Of a DNA stretch of 64,000 bases, positions 52,301 through 62,839 are shown in pieces (position 1 is the first letter of the stretch; every line of letters begins with the position of its first letter). This stretch comes from Xenopus tropicalis (lineage: Eukaryota > Chordata > Amphibia > Anura > Pipidae): assembly GCF_000004195.4 (NCBI RefSeq), contig NC_030683.2, positions 81,484,910-81,548,909 on the forward strand, in the 5' to 3' direction. Made by a program: the position numbers and the translations under genes. The notes under the pieces are model-generated. The model saw only the letters and a program-made list of their open reading frames with translations, had not been told where the DNA came from and made no database searches.

Positions 52301-55008
52301 TTTATACCAAGTATAGAAAGACAAAGAGTCTCTGTCTTGTGCCAAAGCCCTCAGTCTCCTGGAGCAATATTAGATTCTCTTTTTTTCTACTCAGCAAGCT
52401 ATAACCAAATATAGCAAGATCTGTTAAGTGTAAGCAAAACTAACCCCTCCCACAATTAGGTTTGCATTTCAACTGCATTTCTGTTCCTTTTCAAAACATT
52501 TTATTTGCTTAACCTGATTAGCAGATGAGTTTATTTTGACAGATTTGTCTTTCATCTATTTTAACCTTAAATAAGCAAAAGAAAAAGAACACAGCTTGTG
52601 GGCAGAGACTATTCCTTTTCTTGCTTTTTTGTCAACAAGTAAGATTATGAATGGGAGCTGCCATATTTTTTCTACAGCTTCGCAGTAATACCCAAACAGG
52701 TGCTGTGGTTTTTACTGCACATGAAAAGGTTTCTTTTGGCAAATGGCACCTAAAATGCCAGCTGTAAAAAAGAAAAGAAAATATTCTTTTTCTACATATA
52801 TTTAGATTTATATATATGTGATAGCTACTGTATGGGTTGTTTCAGCTAAAACGGTGCAACAGCACAGCCTTTCACTTTTTACTGAAGGAAAATGCCTTGA
52901 GTCTAGCCTGGAGTATATATATGTTCCCAGGCACCATACAGAAAATACACAGATAAGGAAAGTTCTAACAGGCTGAGTACTCATGTTGCTGCATGTTTAA
53001 TGCAAGGTAAGTGGAAATCAAATCTGATTATTATTTTTTTCTCTTATAATGGCCTAAAGCCATTTTAAAAAAAAATCTTAAAGACTGCTGAAGTCTTTTA
53101 TTCCATGTATATATAATATATACGTATGAACTAACAATTAATTTCCTAATAGTAAATCTCAGGGGCTGTTTCTTTTATTCACATTACCGCTATTAAACCC
53201 CAAGCCCTGGATTCAAGCTATGGTGAAGAATGTGTTAAGCATGGGGGTGGCTGGTAACTTCCCTTTATAGAACAGGTTAGGGAAGTGAGAAGAGATATTC
53301 TGCGTCAGTGAAACATCATGGGGCTTTCCAAAAAGCACAGCTATTGCCAAAGATTATGCTGGCCTTATGATGACCATCAGGGTTGTTCAAGCTGTATCTA
53401 CATGTTTCCCTCCCACGTTTTTACCGTAAGTCACTTGCATATGACAAGCAATCAAAATAAATGTAACCTTTGGTATTTTGTAAATGTTGCAGGTGAGGGA
53501 CTGACATTAAATGTAAGATAAGATGGAAAATACATTTCACACATTATAAACGCAAATCCATGTTTTAGATATTTTTTAATATACAGTGTTTTATACATCA
53601 TTCATATCTGTCCCTGCCACAGAGAAGCTTGCAATTTAAGGTCCCTATCACATTCACAAATAATATGGTCAGTTTTATCAGGAACCAATTAAACTGCCTG
53701 CATGTTTTTGGGGCAAGCAGAGAAAACCAATGCAAGCATTGGGGGAAACATAAAAACACCTTGCATATAATGCCCTGGTTGGAATTGAACCTAGGATCCC
53801 AGGACTGCAACACTAACCACTGCGTCACCATATAAAAAGTGCTTAGGGATGGCATCAGTTATAATTAATTGCTAAATAATGTTGCATTTTGCATTATTAA
53901 AATGCACGCCCTGAGGTCCTGTGCCTTCATATAGTCACAGAACTTCTCAATGAGTTCACATGTTGTCATGTTTTACAGAAAGGGAACTAAATTCCATTAT
54001 ATTAATATGCAGTAAAGATATATGCCCAAAGCATAACAAAGCTATAGACTGCTTTGCCAGGTCAATGACCCAAAGAATTCCTTTGGGGCCTGCGACTCCT
54101 ACAAGAAAAAAACACTACACTTTACTATACTTCCAGTAAGTTGTTTAAACAAGTTATAGGTCTTTTACAGCTGCCGTTAAAGTAGCTATGTTTCATTAAC
54201 ATTACCAGATCATGTGAAAGATATGGGCCACAACAAACACAATTACATTTATTGTCTTGCAGTTAAATGCATTCCACACTACAGCAATCATACAGCTAAA
54301 GCTGCAAATGCTGTTTGGGTTACTGCCTTAATGCCAAAGAGGGTCCTGTCCTAAAGAGCTTACAATCTAAAAGATTAATAATTAAGATTAATTACAAAGA
54401 TGATTAGAACAATTAGAGAAGAATGGTCCTTTTCATTACATTACAGTATAATAATATTTCAGCATAGATAATAGTAAGTGCATTTTTGTATTTATTTTAA
54501 CATTTGTAGACTGCAATGCCAAGCCGGCTACAGGGGTAAAACTTGACATCCCCTGCAGTATTCCAGGTTCCCTAGTAACTGAACAAGATGACTGCTTGTA
54601 TTACTGAGCATGGAGCATTGAGAACTATGCAACACATTTTATTTTCTTCAGAATCTGTAAGTGGGTAATATAACAAGTTTTCTGGATGTAATCTGCAGTG
54701 TTTGTTTATTCTGCTGCAGTAGCTAGGCAGTCTAACATTTTAATTCCATAAAGTAACTGTTTTATTAAATAGCCCCTATATCATTGTTGTATAGTGCATT
54801 GCTCTTAGTTAAGTTATAGACATAAATATTTTACTATGGGTTTTGTGAGTAACCACAGTGCAGTGAATTTCACCCAGCATATTCTGAATATAAAAGCACA
54901 GTTCGGGTTATACAATGTGCAAAACATTTTACCTTCTGTGGCTCCCAAATGAAGAAAGGCACTTAGACACAGCACAGTTCCCAGGAGAGAGGCACCCAGC
55001 ACCGCCAT
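45580..55008 (-). CDS. il10ra: Interleukin-10 receptor alpha chain, complete, 528 aa
   Basis: Ligand-binding chain of the IL-10 receptor, a class II cytokine receptor that signals through JAK1 and STAT3. Exons in order: 55008-54933, 51960-51840, 51235-51060, 49983-49814, 49001-48854, 46731-46607, 46350-45580; phases 1,2,1,0,1,0 agree throughout. Signal peptide 1-24; two fibronectin-III modules (about 26-124 and 125-230) with LLWSP, YEVQYLKYG and PHC...CDLTEE landmarks and NxS/T sites; TM about 236-259; a Pro/Leu juxtamembrane region (TPKALKSL) in the JAK-binding position; cytoplasmic tail with DSGFGS (321-326), DDSGVEL, EDSGISL, and two YLQQ motifs (Y426, Y452) of the STAT3-docking YxxQ type. 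The ATG at 55008 is preferred because no upstream in-frame ATG is needed. I recall the human protein as about 578 aa; the shorter length lies in the tail. Identity is firm; neighbours agree. Confidence 0.96.
46607..46731 (-). CDS. il10ra: IL10RA exon 6: transmembrane segment
   Basis: 125 bp between CCTTTTCAG and GTGAGTTTTC. It encodes ELNNSALLALATAILVFVTI then LIFVNIIICLYVRGAVKTPK and AL: a hydrophobic helix followed by a basic stop-transfer YVRG. Confidence 0.93.
47105..48141. mobile_element. Non-autonomous hAT-like transposon with internal minisatellites
   Basis: Ends CAGTGCTGTCCAACTGGAGG and AAGTTGGAAAGCACTG are short inverted repeats; TTGTACAT (47097-47104) and TTGTACAC (48142-48149) are an 8-bp duplication with one mismatch. 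Inside are CATTGTTCACACC-type repeats (47220-47400) and GGCAGAGTATGGCACACACA units (47620-47750). No transposase frame. Confidence 0.8.
48183..48493. mobile_element. hAT-type MITE, 311 bp, with exact 8-bp target duplication
   Basis: Left end CAGGGCCGGAACTAGGGGTA, right end CAGCTCAGCCCGCCCCTG (inverse CAGGGGCGGG). CAACCTCT flanks both sides (48175-48182 and 48494-48501). GC-rich interior with repeated CTCTCAAACTGCGC / CAAACAAAA units. No coding capacity. Confidence 0.9.
48854..49001 (-). CDS. il10ra: IL10RA exon 5: second FNIII module, C-terminal half
   Basis: 148 bp between CATATTATGCAG and GTAAAATGG. It encodes VVQEENTTMFHIYNLNTERE then YCVAMQLKITSRLNNGILSP and ETCIYLPVE. The YCVAMQLK...SPETC pattern is the typical distal strand set of class II receptors, with its Cys pair. 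Confidence 0.93.
49002..49813. other. IL10RA intron 4
   Basis: 812 bp, AT-rich. Nothing recognisable beyond the splice sites. Confidence 0.5.
49814..49983 (-). CDS. il10ra: IL10RA exon 4: second FNIII module, N-terminal half
   Basis: 170 bp between TTCTTTTCAG and GTAAGCACAC. It encodes TLPAPSFLLHVDGSSLLVDV then SLPQTQAGNFSLHYVDLFPF and a stretch ending IVHIRRTTDNLT. Two N-glycosylation sequons (NFS, NLT). Confidence 0.92.
49984..51059. other. IL10RA intron 3
   Basis: 1,076 bp. No repeat family or exon recognised. Confidence 0.5.
51060..51235 (-). CDS. il10ra: IL10RA exon 3: first FNIII module, C-terminal half
   Basis: 176 bp between CTATCAG and GTACTTCTAC. It encodes YGTQLWKDVPHCFLTHHLSC then DLTEETLPLGIGYFGRVRSI and a stretch ending WVRTLRVGNQE. 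The W...C...CDLT and Y..RV motifs are class II cytokine-receptor hallmarks. Frog has Cys before DLT where I recall Tyr in human. Confidence 0.94.
51236..51839. other. IL10RA intron 2
   Basis: 604 bp. No repeat family or exon recognised. Confidence 0.5.
51840..51960 (-). CDS. il10ra: IL10RA exon 2: first FNIII module, N-terminal half
   Basis: 121 bp between TTACTTGTAG and GTAAGAGC. It encodes GIPPAPEEVHFDLQFYSHTL then LWSPGGPGAEGILYEVQYLK. The P-P-P-V-F..Q-L.W.P-Y.V.Y.. pattern is the opening of a class II receptor D1 module. Confidence 0.94.
51961..54932. other. IL10RA intron 1
   Basis: 2.97 kb. Holds the tRNA-type SINE at 53605-53838 and, at about 54335-54375, another SINE-tail-like phrase (CTAAAGAGCTTACAATCTAA). 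Otherwise AT-rich with no supported exon. Confidence 0.5.
53605..53838 (-). mobile_element. tRNA-derived SINE
   Basis: The minus strand reads TGGTGACGCAGTGGTTAGTG (A-box-like) then GGTTCAATTCCAACCAGGG (B box), and continues with a conserved-looking body (CCCCAAAAACATGCAGGCAG, TTTAATTGG) and the tail GACCTTAAATTGCAAGCTTC. Split promoter boxes at tRNA spacing identify an RNA polymerase III SINE. It lies sense to IL10RA in intron 1. Confidence 0.75.
54933..55008 (-). CDS. il10ra: IL10RA exon 1: signal peptide
   Basis: 76 coding bp ending CACAGAAG/GTAAAATG. It encodes MAVLGASLLGTVLCLSAFLH and LGATE: a hydrophobic core followed by small residues, a standard cleavable signal. The frame is open further upstream but without an ATG, so 55008 is the start. 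Confidence 0.93.
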
Positions 55009-55056
55009 AGATCTCCCTCTAGTGATTGTTGTTTCTGTTGGTGGCACGCACTAGGT

Positions 55057-55081
55057 TTATTAGAGCTCACACTTCCTTCTT
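55057..55081 (-). promoter_or_regulatory. Candidate IL10RA core promoter: ETS/PU.1-like site and weak TATA-like element
   Basis: The minus strand reads AAGAAGGAAGTG at 55081-55070, close to the PU.1/ETS consensus, about 62 bp before the ATG, followed by TAATAAA at about 55062-55056. IL10RA is a haematopoietic gene in mammals, so a PU.1-type site is plausible. Motif evidence only. Confidence 0.3.
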
Positions 55082-56833
55082 GCTTTCCCCACCCCTGAGA
55101 GGGACAGGGAGTGTTCTGTCTCCCCACACTTGGAAATACCAGGGGAATATTCTTCAGTCTCACAGAACCAACATACAAAAGGAAACTACAGGATCCAGTG
55201 CTTTCATAAACTAACATCAAATATACTTCTTGAATTGCTGTACCAATAAGACTGGGGAATCTCCGGCATCACACTGACACACACTGCAACTGGCACAAAA
55301 CCCTCAGCTTTATCACACTGGGTTTCCACGGGTAACTTTATGTTAGCCTACTGTTTCAAGCAGCACACTGCACCTCCCAGAAACAACCTTCTTCTCTTTA
55401 AAGCTGTAAGTAACCTCAGCAATTTCTCAGGGGAATTACAAGCTAGCCTTAGGCATATGAAACAAAATAAATTTAACTCTCAGAGAACCGGATATCTGGT
55501 AAAATATTTACCTCTAAAGCTAGCCCACACATGGGCAGATTTGGTTGAACAGTTTGGCTAAACTTCTTGTCACATATGACAAGCAGGGAAACCAATGGCA
55601 TAACTAGTAAGAGCCAGTCCCCCCAAAAAAATTTGTACCGCATGTGAATCAATGAAGATCCTCTTCCGCCAGTCACACAGTCAGTCTACTCATCAGGCTG
55701 AGATTGAAATCAAAGCTCATCATAAATGTCCAATATGAAAGGGGATGCTTCAACTCCATTAAAATGCCAGGTCAATCATATAAATATGAAAACCAGTATA
55801 GTGTAATAAGTGTATTACAAGATATATAAACAGCATACAGGCTATTTACAAACTATTTTTATTTTTAGAACATTCAGATATATCTGCTTTATGGTATTTA
55901 CACAAGGAGGGCCATTTTGGCAGATAATACTTCAGTCCTAGTGAAGGATTGTCTGTCCTGAATGAAATTCTCATCAGACAGCAGAAACAAACAAGGATCC
56001 ACAACTCCTCCTCAGTGCTTGCTATTCTGATCCTTTGGGCAGCTGGCCCCAAAAAAAACACTAAAAAGGTGACATACATGTGTTTGTGTTACGATATCTG
56101 GATGTTTGGCCTGTGGGACAATTAGTAACCTGTCCCATGGGGAGAACTAGTTGCTTGTAGCAGCAGAGATCTATCACAGGTGACTAAATCTCTCCATGGG
56201 ACATTAGCCCAAGAAACCCAGCTTTCTACCTTGATCAGATAAATATCTCTTTATGCATATCACATACTGAAATCTTTAAAAATTGTTACTTTCAGTAGAA
56301 GTCTGGATTTCCACATAGTTCTTACATTTAAGAAGAAATGCGTTTATTCCTTGTGGTGACAGGATATGATGTCTACGCGTAATACACAGTACAAAATGAT
56401 ATCCAGATCCCAGACCCAGTAGATAAAACTTGTGATGGAATTACACCCTAAGCATAGTGCTTCGGCACTGCAATGTCAGAAAAAGCTTACCATTGTTTTA
56501 GATCCTGTGTCTTGAGATAAAGCATTTCCTTTTATATTATCTGCCACTAAAGTAAAATGCTTAATCACCAGACTGCTGTCCTGCTTGTGCTACTTACAAG
56601 CTGCTTGCCTTGATCACTATTCAGAAGTGATAAATAATTCCTATTATTTTGCTACTTTTTGCACAAACACAGATAAAATGACCCTTTCACCACATAGCAA
56701 TAGCATTAACATTTTTATTATACATGCTAAGGTGATATTGAAAGAGGTAAAATAAAGTTCTTATACAAAATAGGCAAGCAGACCCCGATATGTAGAAACA
56801 CATAAGGGGGTGGGGCAAGCGCAAATGCACTAA

Positions 56834-57029
56834 GGCTGATGGCAGACGGGGTGTAGGGCTGATATTTTTGGCAAGTGGAAAAACGCTTGGCGAAAATACA
56901 GCCCTACGCCTGCTACTTGTGCCTGCATTATCTTGCATTGTACAAGACTTTGCATAATCTCGTGTTTTTCTGCGTATTTCGGCTACATGTGCACAAGTAT
57001 CAGCCCTACGCCACGTTTGGCATCAGCTT
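56834..57029. repeat. MITE of the GGCTGATGGCAGACGGGG family
   Basis: Starts GGCTGATGGCAGACGGGGTG after TAA and ends CCACGTTTGGCATCAGCTT before TAA. Internal inverted pair GTAGGGCTGATATTTTTGGC with ATCAGCCCTACG. Single copy in the window. Confidence 0.65.
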
Positions 57030-57452
57030 TAAGGGCAAAAAAGACCACCCCTTAGTAATCATTTAACAGGACTGTGCTCTTTTTTTTGGGCAGGCAGTAA
57101 GTACAGGGCTCCTATGTGGGCAGCGCCTCCTTCTGTTCCCTTGTGTGTGCAAAGGAGGGGTGGCTAAGGGGCAGGAGGGGTGGCTGCCTATGTGCTGTCA
57201 GCACCCACCCTTTTTTGATTCAAACAGCAGTCTGCAAGTCTAACTTGATTGCATTTTGCACTCTGCATGGGGCACTGTGTGAATAGCCGCAGGCCTCCAG
57301 AGCACAGAGACCTGCTGACTGCTGTGTTGAGTGTAAGCTGGTGACGAAGGCAAGGACATACTGTATAAATAGTGTCACAGAGAATAGCTGATTTATACAT
57401 GTCAGTTAATCTTTTTGCATACTAAAAAAAAAACTTTTACTTTTCCATATAC

Positions 57453-58184
57453 ATTAAAGGAGAACTAAAGCTTAAATGTTGTTTATTATGAAAAAAGAAA
57501 CGAGAACCTCTAAAACCATAAAATAAATAAAGATTGTTGCAGTTTGCTTTGGGGCAGCTCCCATTGACTTCTATTTGACTTTTCCAACTTTTAGATTGCA
57601 AAGTTTTGTATTAGTGTTTTTTGTGGTTTTTACATTTAATAAATTACATTTTTTTTTGTGGTTTAGAGTAATTATTGATTTTTAGTTTGTTGAAAACAAA
57701 CAAAATACGAATGTTAGTAAATCTGACCCTAGCTGAAGGAAGCAACAGCCCCTTAGCAGTCAGGCCCGGATTTGTGGAGAGGCCACAAAGGCCCGGGCCT
57801 AGGGTGGCAGAAATTTAGGGGCAACATGCCGCCCCGCCGCAACTAAATTTTGAAATTTTGTCTCCATATGGAGCAATGGGGACCTCTCCCCACTGCTCCG
57901 CGAGGGCGTTTAAATGTTTGCACATGCACACTTGCGCTCGCCACCAGGAGGGGGGGGTTCGCGCGTTCTCGCATGCACGCTCCGGCGCTGTTAGCAGTGA
58001 AGATCTGTGAATCAAAGATGTCCCAGTAGCTCCCCATCTCACCAGTATCATGACTGTGTCAAAATGTAAGACCTGGATCACTACTTCTATAGAGATGCTG
58101 AATCTTTAGGCTGGTTCAGTAAGTTCAGTATAAAAAATGTGGCATTTCCAGCCACATTTATTTAAGGGTTTAGTTCTTCTTTAA
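57453..58184. repeat. T2-type MITE, probably carrying a nested hAT-like fragment
   Basis: Left end TTAAAGGAGAACTAAAGC; right end GGGTTTAGTTCTTCTTTAA; together these fit the T2 signature. At 57763-57990 it is interrupted by CAGGCCCGGATTTGTGGAGA ... GGCCCGGGCCTAGGGTGGCA, a GC-rich relative of the hAT-like family. Calling the two ends one element is inference. Confidence 0.5.
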
Positions 58185-58650
58185 AATGTTACATTTGAAA
58201 GTTTTTTTGTAAATGTAAATGCTACCATAAGCAGTATGTTTTGGTTCCATACAAATCCTAATGCTCTTTTCCCTACGACTACTCCTATCATTAAAATTAT
58301 TAGTTTTTAATAATTAGTATTTTAAAAAAATTGTGAAGAAATGTATTTTATTTCATGATGCCCCCCAACATTTTATTTCAAATAATTTACACTTGAAAGG
58401 TTTATGTCCCCTTTAAATTTGTAACTTTTGGTTTCAATATTTATTCCTCTCAAGACTTCATGTATTGAAAGTTAGAATGATCCTTTCAACACATGTTTCG
58501 ATTTCCACATAATTCTTAGAGTGTGGAGAAATATGTGTCTTGCTGGTGGTGACAGGATATACTGTCATTCACAGGAACATAATGACAAAGGTTGCAAAAT
58601 AGGTAAAACCCATAGAGATTGTTTAATTCACATGTACACATCAATGTTAC

Positions 58651-58713
<63 letters not shown>
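58651..58713. repeat. (ATCT)n microsatellite
   Basis: About 15 uninterrupted tetranucleotide units followed by imperfect copies. Confidence 0.95.
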
Positions 58714-60104
58714 ATCTAATATCTATCTAGTCTATCCATATATTTATTCTGTACAACATTACATACAAATTTAAATGCACTTTTGTTTGCAGTATATTAG
58801 AATATTAGGGAATTCGGCCAGAAATATCATAGCATGCATACAGAAGCAGAGAGACAAATGATTTATCAACATTCAAATGTAATTTTTTTCACAATTCAAT
58901 TTTTTTGTTCTAAAACTCCCAAAAGTTATGGTTCAAAAACTCAGATATTTGGTATTTATTAAGTTTGTCAATGTATTCAAGTTTTTTTTTTTATTCAAAA
59001 GAGTTTTTCAATATTAATAAATAAACAAGCATTCAGTGTTTTTTCAAATTTGAGTTTATTTGAATTAGGAAAAAGCTCTCGGATTCACTCGAAAACTGAT
59101 AAATAAGTCCAAGTTAGGTCTAAGTGGTTAGGACTTGCCAAAGCGAATTGCCTTGACTGTTCTGGTAGCTTAAATAACAGGTATGACTAAAGATCTTATA
59201 TTAATGGTGCTCATAAAAGGATTTATTTGTTGAAAGACTATTATGAATTTGGTATGCATGTTATTTATGGTATGAGTCACATTTCGTGTCAGTTTATATT
59301 TCAGGTCCTACTTATTAAGTTTTTCTTTCAGTGCCATGGACGACTCATTAACAGGGAAAGAAACAAACAAAAGATGCTAAAATTGCTCACCATTGACTCC
59401 AGACTGGTTGCCCAGCATTTGCTTAGTCCCCATTATCTTGAGTGGGGTAATTTACCATTACCACTGGAACAAGGGCTCAAGTACTAAGAGATGCAAAATT
59501 GCCTGCCTTAGGGCCCATCCATGAAGAACTTGCACATGGCTGATGCAAGCTGCACCCTATATTTGCCAGGACCTATTTTGAATTTCTGTCTGGAGATGAT
59601 GGGGCAATTTGGAGGGTCTTGTCTCCTGCCTAAAAAACTATAAACCCTGAAGTAACAAAATCCTCAGAATCACCCTGTGCGCAAGAAGTATGTCATCATA
59701 GGATATTTGTAAAAGAACAAAAAGACAGATTACAGTAAAACCTCAATTTTACATACCGATTTTAAGTTTTCCCTCATATTACACAATAGTTTTTTATTCC
59801 CACCACTCTATAATAAATAATATATTTCCCTGATTTTGTACCATTTTTTCTGGTTTCCTGAAAAACTTAAAATGGGGGTTCTACTGTAATCGCAGTGAAG
59901 AAATTTTTTTGTTATCAAGAAATTGGTTTTAAAGTTAATTGCTTTGTGTTGCATTGTTCCAGTGCATCTAAATGTTACTTCCTGCAAGGGAGGTTTATTC
60001 TTGCTTAGCAATATAATGTCATGTTTTGACCTGACCCCCTGTGTGCTTTCTTCTTCCTGTGTGTTCTCTCTATAAAAAAGTTTCTGTTGCAGACATTTTA
60101 TGGC

Positions 60105-60535
60105 ATGCCTCCCAACTGATTTTAACAGCTCAGCCCGCAGTCCCAGATTCTTACTGAAAAGTCCCTCATTTTTCTGCAGCACTGAATGCAAAAAAAAATG
60201 CAATGTTTCTCAAACTTAATTGAATAAGTAGCTTTTGGCAGAAAGCCCAGAATAGTTAACCAGCAAAACCTGGGATACAATTGTAACTAATAAGCTAAAC
60301 AGGTCTCTTGGGGGAACAGAAACTTGCAGCTTAAAGGGCAATTTCACCTTTTTCAACAAAACTGTAATAACACATGAAACAAGACCAAAACCCTCAGAAA
60401 TGTGTTCAAACTTTAAATAACCTGCCAAATTTAGTAAAATAGAAGTGGTATTTAGGGTTTGTGGTTGCAAAAATGGGCGTGGTCAATTTTTTTTCTTTTT
60501 GTCCCGCTTTACATTTTTCAAATGTTGGAAGTTAT
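60105..60535. repeat. Inverted-repeat element, third copy of the CATACCTCCCAACTG family
   Basis: Starts ATGCCTCCCAACTGATTTTA and ends AAATGTTGGAAGTTATGG. Shares AGCAGTCCCAGATTCTTACT-type sequence, AAAGGGCAATTTCACCTTTT and GGGCGTGGTCA with the 19874 copy, and lacks the twin hairpin. Confidence 0.7.
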
Positions 60536-61104
60536 GGTCATGCTGAAGTGTTTATAGCAGGTTCTATAAAGCAAACAAGGTGTATCTGTCCTGTTTTACA
60601 AAAAGCTGCACATGCAGTTCAGATCAGCACTCTGCTAACACTTTGTATTGGCAACTACCTTGCCATAGAGTTACACATGTTGGTGCCAGAGTAGCTAGTA
60701 CAATGTGTTTGCGTATCGACAATGCAAGTTTAGGCTTATATGAGTCATGAAGACACAGTCCATGGCCTTACTTTCATGGACCCACTGAATTTATTTCAAT
60801 TTATTATGCTAATTGCACACTTCCTAACTACATGGGGGAATGTGCATTATTATTCAGTTGCTTAGTGGTCAAATTGGTCAAATAGTAAAATTGCTTCTGC
60901 GGTCTGAAAGTGATTCCTCCCTTTGTAATCACATTTTAGACACCAGTCATTCTTGGGGTTTCCCTACCAAAGCTTCACTTGGGAAATGTTCCACAAGCAA
61001 TAAGGCAGTTTCATTTCTGTTTGCTTCTCTTTTACACTTCTTGTGAAAGCCAGTAGGGAGGTTCCCCAAAATACAGTATAAGTCAAACTGGTGGATTATA
61101 TACC

Positions 61105-61106
<2 letters not shown>

Positions 61107-61143
<37 letters not shown>
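61107..61143. repeat. (TA)n microsatellite
   Basis: About 18 alternating TA units. Confidence 0.93.
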
Positions 61144-61148
<5 letters not shown>

Positions 61149-61365
61149 GTGAGGTTATGGGCAACATCAGCACAGGGCAGTCCCTGAGCAATTAGTTCTT
61201 TTCGACTAGTCTCTTATAGCCAGCCTGCAATTTGTTGTTTTGTCTTGGAAATCCTAGTGGCAGGACATTGTCTGAACTAGTGCATCATTGCCCTAACTAC
61301 CCATTTAACTGTGTGATAAATTCTACACATTCAGATTTCCTTTTCTGTACACAATAATACCTTTA

Positions 61366-61704
61366 GGGCTCTGGCACACGGGGAGATTAGTCGCCCCGCG
61401 ACAAAACTCCCTGTTCGCGGGCGACTAATCTCCCCGAGTTGTCTTCCCCTGCCATCCCACCGGCGAAAATGTAAGTCGCCGGTGGGATGGCACACGCGCC
61501 GGCGCGATTTCGCGCAAATCGCCGAAGTTGCCTCGCGAGGCTCTTTCGACGATTTGCGCGAAATCGCGCCGCCGCGTATGCCATCCCACCGGCGACTTAC
61601 ATTTTCGCCGGTGGGATGGCAGGGGAAGACAACTCGGGGAGATTAGTTGCCCGCGAACAGGGAGTTTTGTCGCGGGTGACTAATCTCCCCGTGTGCCAGA
61701 GCCC
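61366..61704. repeat. Long palindromic MITE of the GGGCTCTGGCACACGGGG family
   Basis: Ends GGGCTCTGGCACACGGGGAG and CTCCCCGTGTGCCAGAGCCC, flanked by TTA (61363-61365 and 61705-61707). Nearly the whole 339 bp folds on itself: GGGAGATTAGTCGC..., TCCCACCGGCGAAAATGTAA and GCGATTTCGCGCAAATCG all have complements on the other side of a centre near 61535. Both strands are open in one frame because of this symmetry. Confidence 0.93.
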
Positions 61705-61707
61705 TTA

Positions 61708-61906
61708 GGGTGAAGACACACAGAGCTACTTAGTAGTAACTACTTGTCATGGCTACTAAACGCCAGAAAATATCCTGCCATAGACAATACTGAGAATTGC
61801 CTCTGCTAAAACACATGTAGAGACAATTATCAGTAAATGATCAGTATTGTCTATTTTAGTAGCCACGACAAGGAGCTGCTACAAGTAGCTCTGTGTGTCT
61901 TCACCC
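61708..61906. repeat. MITE of the GGGTGAAGACACAC family, sharing a TTA with its neighbour
   Basis: Ends GGGTGAAGACACACAGAGCT and CTGTGTGTCTTCACCC, flanked by TTA at 61705-61707 and 61907-61909. The left TTA is also the right target duplication of the preceding MITE. Confidence 0.9.
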
Positions 61907-62448
61907 TTACTGGGGCCCTTTTTCAGATTTCTACAAGCTGGGTATATCATGGTACTGATAACAGAATGTGGTCATTATTATCATGAGCTGGATGGAATGT
62001 AAATGAAAAGGTTTCAATAACCTGGGATGTACCAAATAAATTCTTAGTAAATATATGAACAAACAGGGGAGTCATGAGAGCTAAATAAAAGAAACATTTT
62101 TTTTACCAGTTAGTCAGTTTAAGATAACAGGGAAGTGGGCAGACTTACTTTTAGTTTCCAAGAAACAAAAAGATGATATGGCAGGGCTAACTGGAAGCTG
62201 AAACTAACATATGCGGGCCCTCTCCTGGTTATACCAAAAGTCTAGACTTTTATCCTTAAAGATGAATTTGTAAATGAATGTTAACTTCACACTTATCTAG
62301 TCATGACTTAGGCACTTAATTATGAAAAAAGTAAACCTAGAGAAAAATACAGAAAAAGTATAAAAATATTACAGGTTGAGCTAAGAGAGAATGCATTACA
62401 CTGTCAGGGTGGAAGCAGGAGAACCAGAGGGACAAAGCAGAAAGGCTG

Positions 62449-62736
62449 TACTGGTATCGGACCCCTTATCCAGAAACCCATTATCTAGAAAGTTCTGAAT
62501 TACGGAAAGGCCATCTCCCATAGACTCCATTTTAATCAAATAATTCACCTTGTACTTGATTCCAACTTAGATATAATTAATCCTTATTGGAGCCAAAACA
62601 ACCCTATTGGGTTTACTTACTGTTTAAATAAATTTTATTAGCAGACGTAAGGTAGGAGATCTGGCTTACGGAAAGACCCCTTATGCGGAAAATCCCAGGT
62701 CCCGAGCATTCTGGATAATGGGCTCCATACCTGTAC
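62449..62736. repeat. MITE of the ACAGGTATGGGATCC family, best-preserved copy
   Basis: Starts TACTGGTATCGGACCCCTTA and ends CTGGATAATGGGCTCCATAC + CTGTA. Shares AGTTCTGAATTACGGAAAGG and ATAGACTCCATTTTAATCAA with the 12404 and 17506 copies. Confidence 0.78.
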
Positions 62737-62839
62737 TACAAGCAGAGAAAATCTATGAAAATTAGAGATGTCTGATGTATGACCTTTGCTATTGGTTAAT
62801 AGTGGGACTTGTATGAACTTTCTATCAGTTACCTTACTT

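Larger units (their letters stand above)
55082..62780. other. Region upstream of IL10RA, repeat-rich
   Basis: No coding exon supported on either strand; in human TMPRSS13 lies in this direction, but no exon of it is seen. Contains the repeats listed separately at 56834, 57453, 58651, 60105, 61107, 61366, 61708 and 62449, a fragment at about 55511 (AGCTAGCCCACACATGGGCA) and one at 56105-56213 (GGGGAGAACTAG type) related to MITE families seen elsewhere. 58.8-60.1 kb shows nothing specific. Confidence 0.5.

Noticed and set aside
53700..53838. A functional tRNA gene on the minus strand
   Set aside because: A- and B-box-like sequences are present, but the body continues into a SINE unit and does not close a full cloverleaf with an acceptor stem.
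61387..61708. Two similar open frames on opposite strands (FAGGMAGEDNSGRLVAREQG type)
   Set aside because: They are the two arms of one palindromic MITE read in both directions; the same product appears from the related copy at 35.6 kb.
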